A stretch of DNA of 20,311 nucleotides, from the NCBI GenBank assembly GCA_019693395.1, contig JAAMXP010001425.1, positions 783 to 21,093 of the forward strand. Reading direction: 5' to 3'. Below the pieces are notes generated by a model. That model did not search any database. It had not been told where the DNA came from and was given only the letters and a program-made list of their open reading frames with translations. Origin of the DNA: Ettlia oleoabundans. Its lineage: Eukaryota > Chlorophyta > Chlorophyceae > Chlamydomonadales. Below are positions 10,788-18,770 of this stretch, in pieces (within the stretch, counting starts at the first letter, position 1; each line of letters starts with the position of its first letter). The translations under genes were made by a program, and so were the position numbers.

Positions 10788-13700
10788 ATGTCGCAGCACA
10801 GCGATGGCACCACTGAATCGCGTCCCATGTCCGAGGAGGACCGCAAATGGTTAGAGGGCGCGCTCAAGTCGGCGATGATCGACCTGAGCAAGCGTATGAA
10901 GGATATCAAGGACACCCTGGACAGCGGCGGCGGGGCGGGCGGCGGCGGCGGCGAAGGAAGCAGCGATGCAGGGGGAGCTACCTTGGAGCAGAAGGAACAG
11001 CTGTTGGATGAGTTGATGGATATTGTGGATAGCATAGACCTTGCCAGGGGTGAGTCTTAGGGGACGGTTAGCCGGAATGAAGGCAGAGCAGTGTCTTGGA
11101 ACCAACGACAGTAGGGCAATCAAGCTGGCGGGGAGGCAGTGGGCGATGCTTTCAACAGGGGCCGCTGCAGCTTGTGTGCGTGGGTCGCTGTTGTAGATAT
11201 CAGTGCCGCACCGTGATCCTGTATCCATCCAGCCTGTCTGTTGGATGCTACCTTTTGGCAGCGAGCAACAACTTCCAGCGCCGGCGGCTGACCTTCCCAC
11301 TGCATCCCGGCCCTCCTACACAACAACTGGACCAAGTCCCGCTGTTGATCTTCTCACTGCATATCTGTGCCTCTTAATATTTCAATGCTCGCAGACCTGC
11401 AGACCATAGGCGGGTTGCAGACGCTGCTGGACCTGCTGGGAAGCCCGCACCCCTCGCTGCGCTGGAGGGCCGCTGAGGTGGCGGCCACTTGCGTGCAGAA
11501 CAACCCACCGGTGCAGGTGCGTAGCCAGTTCTTTACCTTGAAAGAGGGGATTGGGAGCCAGCGAGTCTCAATACATGCATAGCGGCGGCATAGGAAGTGG
11601 CAGTTCCGCCACGGTTGGGTTAGAAACTGTAACAGCAAGGGCCGTGTGTGGGTATTTTGGGGCGGCATAGCAGGTTGGAGTATGCTGGAAGCTACGCGCT
11701 GCATGCTGGTTAAACTGGGCTGGATGCGGCAGCGGTGGTGTTGGTTGCCAGGTTGGCTTGGTTGTTTGCTACTTAGCTTACCATGCCTGTGTGCAAAGTG
11801 GCAACCAAAGCTGTAGCTGCTGCTGGAGTAGCTGGTGCTGCCACACTCCCTGTTCTGTCGACTAATGCTGCCTTGCCTGTGTAAGTCAGCCACCTCGGCT
11901 GCTGCGCTTTGTTGAGCAACCTGTACCTGCAACCGTTATCCTTGTGCCCGCTCACACCACTATCAACCAAACCGTGCAAAAACCCATATGCCCGAGTATA
12001 TCTCACCGCTTTCTTCCCTGTCGCCTTCTTCCCCGCAGAAGTCCTTCATGGAGGGAGGCATCATGCCGCGACTTCTGGGCCTGCTGCAGGACGCGCACAG
12101 CACGGTGCAGACCAAGGCGCTGCTGGCTATAAGGTACGCAGGCTTTACTGGGGGCAGTGCATACTGTGCGACTGGGGGCAGTACATACTGTGACTGAGGG
12201 CAGTACATACTGTGCGATACATTGTGAATAGGGCAAATGAGGGGCACACTCGATTACAGCTGATCCCAATGAGACGGCATGCTGTCATGCATGCATGCAC
12301 ACTGGTGGCGCCCGTAGCTGTACTAGAACCGGGCGCTGGCGCTCATTGTGTTGGACCAGACCAGCTTTCTTTCCCAGCTGTCTGCGCTTTATATCACAAA
12401 GATTCATGTGACATTCATATTGCGGTTCGGCACATACCACCCACCCCCTTCCTCTATGTTTGCTGCCGGTTCCCGCCGCCCTTTCTTTCTGATCCTGCAT
12501 CCTCATGCACACTCCCTGCTTGCAACTCCCTTCCTGCCCTATGCAGCTGCATGGTTCGGGGCTACCCGCCCGCACTAATCCTCCTGCGTGAGCAGGGCGG
12601 CCTGAAACGACTGGTGGAGCTTGTAGCTGCACCAGAGCCGCGCCTACAGAGGTGAGCTGGGCTGGGGTAGGCTGGGCTGGACATGTGCCTGGGTGAGTGA
12701 GGCGAGCTGCTGGCCTGAAAAGAGCCTGTGGCTTTGGTGTGGACAGGGTGTGGCCTGTGCTTGGCAGGGCTGGCCTTATGCGTGGGTGGGCAGGTGGAGC
12801 TTCTAGGTGCACCGAAGCCGCGCCTACAGAGGTGGGCTGGGCTGGGCTGGGCTTGGCATGGACCGGGCTTGACCGAGGCTGAGTAGGGTAGGGCGGGGCG
12901 GGGCGGGGCTGGACTGGGGCGGGGCTGGCCTGGGCATGGCAGGGCAGGGGCTGGCATGAGTATTTAAAGGGCTGTTTTTAAGGGGCTGGCATTTAAAGGG
13001 ATGGGATGGGCTCGGCATACCCGACGGTGGGTGAAGCATCCAGCAGCACCAGCACCTCGCCTGCGAGGTGGGCTTGTTGTGTTGCCACCTGTGGTTTGGC
13101 TGTGCTGTGCTGTGCTGTGATGTGCTGTGCTGGGATCCGCTGGGCTAGTACAGCAGCTTAAACTTCTTCAGACTATTTCTGACTTTCTATTTAATCAATT
13201 CTGTTTTGATTTTATAATCCATCCTGCTTTCAAACCAACACCACCGCATTAGTTGTAAATGTAGAATGTACACAAACGGGAATAAAAGGACCGCCCTACC
13301 ACCCTTCTCCACACCGGTGCTCATCCCGCCAGCGCCCGACCCTGCTCCCGTCCTTGCAGGAAGTGCCTGCAAGTGCTGCAGTACATGCTGCGTGTAGTAC
13401 CGCTGGATCGCCGCCCCGCCCTGGACACTGGCCTGCTGGCTGCGCTCAGGTGGGAGGATGGGTGGGTGGTGGTCGGGTGGGTAGATCCGCAAGCAGGTGG
13501 TTGTACGCAGGTGGTTTTACAGACAGGCGGGCAGGCAGACAGGACAGACGCCCGATGGCACATACACGGCGTGCAGTACTGTGCAGCTGGTCACCCGGCT
13601 TCAACAATGGTAGGAGGGTTTGTACGTTATCAAACACGGACACGGCACTTTCTGTGCCGCTGCTCTCTATCTTCCTTAATGTAACAAGTTTTACCCACGA

Positions 13701-14680
13701 ACAGTTAATTCTTCCCATCCCACTAATCTACTTGTCTCTTGGTTGCAGCTCCGTGCTTGAGAGCGAGGACAATGCCGTGCGTGAGGCGGCGCTGGCGGCG
13801 GCGCAGCAGCTGGCGGCGGACGACGACTGCCTGCGTGTGATGCAGAAGGTGGGTAGGTGAAGGGTGGGTGGCTGGATGGCTGGGTGGGTGGGCTGCTGGT
13901 GGGCTGCTGCTGGGTTAAGGACGGCGACGAGTGCCTGCGCGTAATGCAGGATACGGGTGGGTGGCTGTGTGCTGTTGGGTGGACTTCTGGGTGGCGGGGT
14001 AGCAACGGCGGGTTAACCCAATTCCAGGTGTGCTGGTGGGTTGGCAGCTCAGAGCTGGCAGGGGGCTGACGGGCGTGCTGGTGGGGGATTGGCTGCTACT
14101 CTTTGTGAAGCACATGTGTCCTGCAGCCCGCGGCGCACTAGTGACTTGGACTTCTTTTCCTATCTGCATCCATTCCTCTCCTCGTTCTGCTATTGCAATG
14201 ACAGCATGTTTCTGACGTCAACCTCACCTCCCCCAAGCGGTATGCCAGGATGTTAACCTTGCGGGCCCCATATTGTATGCCAGGATGTTAACCTCGCGTG
14301 CCCCATAATGTGTGCAAGCGTCGTCCTTGCCTCTTCATCATTGCTTGCAGGACTCTGGCTTTGGCCGAGCCGTAGAGGCGCTGCAGATGAGGCTGGACAC
14401 GCTGCCCCAAGACGAGTGGGGGTCCGTACAGGAGGAGGTGGAAGCTGCCAAGCAGCTGGCGGGGGCACTGCACCGCGACCTGCCGCCGCCGGCCGCGGAG
14501 CTCGCAGGCGCAGACGGCCAGCAGCAGCAGCAGCAGCAGCAGCGCCCGTTGCCGGTGGCGGTTGTGGATGACAGCAGCACCAGCGGTGAACCAGCGGCGG
14601 CGCTGCAGCTGGCCACAGTGCCCGCCCCAGCCGGGGAGCAGCAGCAGCAGCAGGCGTCTCGGCAGGCGCAGGCCAACTGA
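10788..14680 (+). CDS. FES1/HspBP1-type Hsp70 nucleotide exchange factor, 7 exons
   Basis: It is a cytosolic armadillo-type factor that releases ADP from Hsp70 and helps clear misfolded proteins. Exons: 10788-11049, 11395-11516, 12039-12133, 12547-12651, 13360-13449, 13749-13848, 14351-14680, joining in frame to 367 aa, close to the usual 290-360. The N-terminal Fes1 block has RKWLEGALKSAM, then a Gly-rich linker (about 46-55), then LLDELMDIVDSIDLA. The family-typical DLQTIGGLQTLLDLL and LRWRAAEVAATCVQNNP open the armadillo repeats (about 88-258). The last exon contains DSGFGRAVEALQ and a tail with eight glutamines (315-322) and a second run of five near the stop. The polyQ tail is unusual for this family. 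Introns are G-rich and contain decayed copies of exon ends. No TGTAA signal is seen soon after the stop. Confidence 0.92.
12147..12216 (+). repeat. Three-copy 22-24 bp tandem repeat in FES1 intron 3
   Basis: The unit ACTGGGGGCAGTRCATACTG appears three times in a row (at about 12147, 12171 and 12193), with slight variation, just after the exon 3 donor. It is a minisatellite within the intron. Confidence 0.8.
12613..12840 (+). repeat. Duplicated exon 4 end with donor site (180-bp offset)
   Basis: Positions 12613-12660 (the last 39 bases of FES1 exon 4 plus its donor) match 12793-12840 with about 5 differences in 48 bases. The copy lies in intron 4, keeps a GT after the exon-like part (GAG|GTGGG), and keeps the frame open (LLGAPKPRLQ against LVAAPEPRLQ). 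It is preceded by an AG. Confidence 0.85.
12655..12965 (+). repeat. G-rich, GGGCT-type low-complexity tract in FES1 intron 4
   Basis: Runs of GGGCTGG and GGGGC dominate. The segment at about 12885-12909 contains four or more closely spaced G runs and could form a G-quadruplex on the sense strand or RNA. ATTTAAAGGG follows, in two copies, at about 12960-13000. Confidence 0.7.
13100..13133 (+). repeat. (GCTGT)n microsatellite
   Basis: About six or seven units of GCTGT, one with an A substitution, lie in FES1 intron 4. Confidence 0.8.
13819..13960 (+). repeat. Duplicated end of FES1 exon 6 inside intron 6
   Basis: The end of exon 6 (DDDCLRVMQ, 13819-13845) recurs at about 13920-13949 (DGDECLRVMQ) about 104 bases downstream. 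The two base changes within CLRVMQ are synonymous (CGT/CGC, GTG/GTA). The copy is followed by a GTGGGT donor-like site like that of the real exon. Confidence 0.8.
14240..14310 (+). repeat. 35-bp tandem repeat in FES1 intron 6
   Basis: TATGCCAGGATGTTAACCT and its continuation occur twice (at 14241 and 14276) with a 35-base period and a few substitutions. It ends about 40 bases before the exon 7 acceptor. Confidence 0.85.
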
Positions 14681-15398
14681 TTTGAGGCCAAGCCACTGCA
14701 TAACAAACTCAGCAGCTTGTTGGCGCAAGGCTATCCCTCGAGTCTACCAAATGCATGCTGCCGTGCTGTACCACCACCATAGGACCTTGCACTCCGCTGG
14801 TTGCTTGTTTGCTGCCTTGCCTTATTGCAAGCCGCTCGTGCGTTGCACTTTGCTCGTTTGACTTCAGCCATTATTCTACGACGCATGGGTTTGCATGCTG
14901 CACACCATAATGTGCCATCAAGGTGACACGTAGCTGCGCTTTTGCTGCACAGCAGCGCTCGCTGGGTGCCGTTTCTAGTGGAGCCTGTGAATCGCTGCCC
15001 AAAGCGGCACCCAGTGTCCTGCATCCCACGAGGCGTGATCAACAGATTGTGCATCATATGGTGACCAAAGGCTGTTGCAAGCATCAGGGTTGTGAAGCAG
15101 TGCAGCAACTGCGACCTCTGATCTATCACCGTGCACCGGCTGCTAGGCGCGACGGCCTGCTGGCACTGCCTCTTGTCTCAAAGGTTGGCGCTCACAGCAT
15201 CGGAGTCAGCTGCTGCATTCGTGGTCGCTGCTGTTATTTAGTGGTCAATTTATTGGCACAAACCTGTCCTGGCTTTCAATACTTAGGTGTGTGGCGGCCG
15301 CCTGTCTTGGTGCTTGGTGCCAGGGTGCATCCAATGTGGAGATGCCATAGCACGCCCAGCGGGAAGACGGGCGGCGTCACGTCTGATCCCTTTGGCGA

Positions 15399-15485
15399 TG
15401 CAACTTTTATTCTCAACTGTATGCCTCAACTTTTATTCTCAACCCGTCTGCCCTCTCAACTGTATGCCTCAACTTAATTTTCAAC
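15399..15485 (+). repeat. Local repeat of a CTCAACTGTATGCCTCAACTT unit
   Basis: CTCAACTGTATGCCTCAACT occurs twice (at about 15412 and 15455), and TCAACTTTTATTCTCAAC surrounds it with variation. This gives an irregular tandem array of roughly 87 bases in noncoding sequence. Confidence 0.75.
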
Positions 15486-15904
15486 AGTAACAGCAACTGG
15501 CGACGTTCTGATGAGGTGGACTTTTTTCACAGGGCCGGCGTGTGATACATGACGATTACAAGTTGATAGCAAGAGTCATTCACAAATCTGGAGTCGAAAC
15601 AGGCAACTGCAGCGAGTTGGCAGATCATATGTACAGGAGGCCAGAGGAACATTGGCAGTTGCGCCCGGCAAATCGCGCATACCGCTTACCAAACTGAAAT
15701 ACCAGGCATTTGTGCGTGGCCAAGGTATTTTCAGACAATGGCATACTGACGACGCCATCAGGCCGGCGCTCTCCCGCTTCTGGCTGAAGCATTTCTAGTG
15801 GCGCCACGCCCCGCCCCTAACCTTGCACACGCTGGAACACGGTTCTGCAGTAGGGGGAAGCAAAATGCCAAGGGAAATGCATGGCGCAACGTGACAAGGG
15901 GACA

Positions 15905-16025
15905 ACGGTGCAGCAGAAAGCAGCGGTGGAAGCGCGGCCAGGTGGCCAAGGGGCAGCAAAAAAACAGCGCTGCAAGCACGGCTGCGTGGTGAAGGTGCAG
16001 CAGAAAGCAGCGCTGCAAGCACGGT
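15905..16025 (+). repeat. Dispersed direct repeats in the intergenic region
   Basis: GGTGCAGCAGAAAGCAGCG occurs at about 15908 and 15996, and CAGCGCTGCAAGCACGG at about 15965 and 16008, interleaved. The segment looks like a degenerate tandem array. Confidence 0.7.
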
Positions 16026-16327
16026 AGGCAGCTGGACGTGGGAGAAAAGCAGGCCTGCCATGCTAGCTGTTGGGTACCCAAACCAAAGGGCACCTGGTCA
16101 GGTTGCATCATGGGAGAGCAGCTCCACCATATTGGCCCGCAGTCCGCCCACCCGCGAACCAAGCCCCCACCCCAGCTGCCCAGCTGCCCCCCACCACTTT
16201 GAACGCCACCACAACTACCCACACACCACCCCTCACCACAGCCAACTCACCCCCACGTGCATCACACCACACCACTACAACCGCCACCACCACGTGCATC
16301 CACAACCACACCGCCCACCCCATTGCC

Positions 16328-18330
16328 TCACTTGTACTGTGTGCGGCGCCCGGTGGAGCGTATGGTCATGTCTGTGTGCTGAGTCAGCATGTTGCCATCT
16401 AGCGACAGCTCAAAGGTGTCGGTGCAGTCGCCGCCATACGGCTCATCCCAGGTGCACCTGCAGTGCTTGCAGACCATTATTGCGGTCAGCTAACTTTGGT
16501 TGCAACTTCCAAATCTTTCAGGGAAACTTGGATTGAGTCCCTCTGCTTACTCACTGCTGCCGGTAGTGGCTAGGATGTCTGGTCTTGACTGCTGGGCTGC
16601 TGGTTGATGAGCTAACTTTGGTTGCAACTTCCAAATCTTTCAGGGAAACTTGAATTGAGTCCCTCAGCTTACTCACTGCTGCCGGTAGTGGCTAGGATGT
16701 CTGACTGCTGGGCTGCTGGTTGATGGCTGGCAGTGACAACCCCTTGCTTGGAACACCCCACCGACGCTGTAGCGTTATGGCTACAGCCCTTGTCTACCGC
16801 TGCAGCCCCTCATTGGCTGGCCGTAATAAAAGAACCTGGATCTGGACTTGCTAGCTAGGCACCGGCGGAAAAGCAAGATGGAGTGCAGGAACTGCTATCA
16901 GCCGGGACTCACACTATGCAAGGGCCTGTGTCGGTGCGTTTGACGTAGGCGGTGTGTGTGCCGCGCCGCTTGTCCCGCCTAGGGTGCAGTACGGCTTCTC
17001 CTGTCCAAGGGTACTGCAGGAAGGTGGCCAGAAGGTGGCAAAAAGCTGTCAGAGAAGTGCAGTCTGCCATCCAAAGGTTCTGCCATCCAAAGTTATTGCA
17101 GGAAGGTGGCAATAAGGTGATGGGGAGGCTGTCAGAGAGGTGCACCAACAGGTTTCCCCGGTTAAGGTACTGCAGGAAGGTGCCGTGAGGTACGCTCATG
17201 CAAGGAAGAATCAGCTGGGCAATACTCTCAGGGAGACTGGCAGGCTCTGCCAGCAATTAGCACCTATTCTGGACAGCTTGTCTCACGCCACAACATCACA
17301 CACTAAAACACCGCACACATTAGAACAGCTGAATTGTGACGCCTCTCCACTGGCAGGCCCCAGCCGCCTACCCTCCAGCAGCAACCCATGCCCACGGCCC
17401 CGCCACCCATCCCACCTTTTCAATCACATCCATCACTCCCCCCGCCTTGAGGTTGGTCTTGAAATGGCTGTCAGTGTCCTCCAGCTGCAGATTTAGGGAG
17501 ACACTTGCATGAATCGAATGGATCCAGTGGCAAAAAGTGTAGAAAGATGGAACCTCTTCTCAGTTTAAATGTCGCTGTCTTCCAGCTGCACAATCAAGGA
17601 ACCACATGCATGCGTTGAGCGGATCCATTGAAAAAACAAGGAGAAACACTCAACTTTGCTGGTAATTGCGTTGGTTGGAATTGTAACATGGATGATTTTG
17701 GAACCTGGTTCTCAGTTAGAGCACAATTGTGTCTTTGCCCTGGTGTTTCTACCGGTGGCATCAAGATGAAGCACAGCAATATCTTCCTCCCCGCCCAAAC
17801 AGGGCCACATCATATCACTAGACATGCAGTGCAACAGGGTAACCCTACCTCTAGCATGTTGAGCACGCCAATGGCTTTCCTGAGCACCCAGGGCAACGCC
17901 ACCATGTCACATGCATCATCCATTGGGTCGCTGGCCTCCCTGCATTTGCGCCACCTGCCGCTAAGCGAGGGACGCGGCTCAAGCTTGTCTATCTCCGACT
18001 GCGAGCGGGTGGGCGGGCCGACGGAGGGTGAGAGGGAAGGGAGGTGGGTGGCTAAAGTTGTTCGACAAGGAGGGGAAGCCGCCACAAACACAGTGTTTAA
18101 TGGTTGAGCATGAACGGTTCTTTTCCACATGGATCACTTACCTGTAAGTCCGTTGCGTGCACCAGCAGGGAGCGCCACGATGCGGGGCTGCGCTGCAGTG
18201 TGGGCAGCTGCGACGTAAGGCGGCGGGCAGGGGTGCTGGCACTCCCGCTGCCGCTGCTGCCCCGGGCCCAGGGAGGCGGCGGCAAGCTGAAGCTGGGCAG
18301 CTTCATGTTGATGCCAGCTGGTAGGACCAT
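16328..18330 (-). CDS. Uncharacterised protein, calycin/FABP-like pattern, probably plastid-targeted, 5 exons
   Basis: Function unknown. Exons from the 5' end on the minus strand: 18142-18330, 17849-17998, 17416-17484, 16913-17013, 16328-16457, joining in frame to 212 aa. The N-terminus is rich in Ser, Arg, Pro and Ala and ends LLVHATDLQ, like an algal chloroplast transit peptide cut near VHA. The body has LSGRWRK (75-81, a GxW calycin-type opening), a helical DPMDDACDMVALPWVLRKAI, then strand-like blocks: HFKTNLKAGGVMDVIEK, YPWTGEAVLHPRRDKRRG, CTWDEPYGGDCTDTFELS and TDMTIRSTGRR. This layout (GxW, two helices, then beta strands) resembles fatty-acid-binding calycins; that is inference. The start is the first ATG in an open frame that continues upstream without one. 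The end is uncertain: the frame reaches TGA at 16328-16330, but AA|GTGAGG at the same place is a good donor, and such folds need one more strand, so a small last exon may be missing. Confidence 0.7.
16488..16724. repeat. 122-bp tandem duplication in intron 4 of the calycin-like gene
   Basis: Copy 1 (16488-16609) and copy 2 (16610-about 16724) are nearly identical. Copy 2 lacks 6 bases (GGTCTT) and has a few substitutions. High identity points to a recent event. No exon is recognisable in it. Confidence 0.9.
16767..16788. repeat. Short inverted repeat in an intron
   Basis: GCTGTAGC and GCTACAGC, about six bases apart, form a compact hairpin in intron 4 of the calycin-like gene. No function is evident. 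Confidence 0.5.
17009..17190 (-). repeat. Three copies of the exon 4 acceptor region (calycin-like gene)
   Basis: On the minus strand the real acceptor CCTTCCTGCAG|TACC (exon start 17013) is echoed upstream in intron 3 at about 17095 (CCTTCCTGCAATAAC) and about 17170 (CCTTCCTGCAGTACC). Each copy also carries an exon-like start: TTGGACAGGAGAAGCC, TTGGATGGCAGAACC and TTAACCGGGGAAACC. The linking sequence GCTGTCAGAGA (+) repeats at 17045 and 17128. The period is about 75-82 bases. Confidence 0.75.
17468..17640 (-). repeat. Decayed duplicate of the exon 3 start in intron 2 (calycin-like gene)
   Basis: The exon 3 start (minus, CTGCAG|CTGGAGGACACTGAC, ending at 17470 on +) is repeated about 101 bases upstream in the transcript as GTGCAG|CTGGAAGACAGCGAC, followed by an in-frame stop. 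Similarity of roughly 70 percent extends about 45 bases into the intron, including GGATCC and CATGCA words. A further related word pair, GGAACCT plus TTCTCAGTT, occurs at 17549 and 17700. Confidence 0.7.
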
Positions 18331-18770
18331 GGACGGCTCGGCAGCGCGCCCAGTGGCTAAGGGCGCCACGGGAAGGTGAAAGCCGGGGTTGTTGTCGGGC
18401 GGGATGAGTGAGAGCCTCAGATTAGATGAAGGGTACAGCAGTGTGCGAGTATGTCGATGTGAATGGCGCAAAACCGACGCTACCGCGCAAAGACCATCCC
18501 GAAAAGCAACGCCACGCAAGCCTCCCGGGCATTCAGCATACGGTGAGCTGCACGATCGTTAGATCGAGCATGTGTTGCATTGGTGTCGGCAGGCCTGCAA
18601 GCATCCACTAGTCGCAGCGCGCCCCAGCAAGGTTCCTTTGACTGTCGCAGCTGGCGAAGCAGGCCGTCCTACCAGCGTCCTGGTGTCGTGGGCAGCAGGA
18701 GGGGCCGTCCCGCACCGCCTTGCGCTCATGATCACATAGTCCCGCTCCCAAGTTAGCGAGCCAGCAAGCC
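18331..18770. promoter_or_regulatory. Divergent intergenic region between the calycin-like and VPS50-like genes
   Basis: These 440 bases separate two divergent start codons and should contain both promoters and 5' UTRs. I see no TATA box or other recognisable element. The minus-strand frame of the calycin-like exon 1 stays open for more than 60 codons upstream but has no ATG, so an upstream exon or a non-AUG start cannot be excluded. Confidence 0.4.

Larger units (their letters stand above)
14681..16327. other. Convergent intergenic region, no clear gene
   Basis: This 1.65 kb lies between the FES1 stop and the last resolved exon of the calycin-like gene, and must include both 3' UTRs. It holds a two-copy repeat at 15399-15485, a dispersed direct repeat at 15905-16025 and a C/A-rich tract at 16140-16325. 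A minus-strand TGTAA (TTACA at 15556-15560) could end the calycin-like transcript. An 81-codon stop-to-stop frame without ATG runs at 15553-15798 (+). It reads protein-like in part (KLKYQAFVRGQGIFRQW), but minus-strand frames are also open there, so I do not call a gene. Confidence 0.5.

Noticed and set aside
10419..10799. 126-codon minus-strand frame spanning the divergent promoter
   Set aside because: It overlaps the deacetylase start in a different frame, has no family resemblance and runs over the FES1 TATA box.
12793..12831. Calling the intron 4 copy as a constitutive FES1 exon
   Set aside because: Its length and phase break the reading frame, while the exon 4 to exon 5 join without it restores the conserved protein.
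14512..14660. CAG repeat as a CRISPR or structured array
   Set aside because: It is an in-frame glutamine codon run in the last FES1 exon; there are no spacers or regular repeats.
18142..18519. Extending exon 1 of the calycin-like gene to 18519
   Set aside because: That extension begins with TTG and has no ATG upstream of 18330, so I chose the first ATG.
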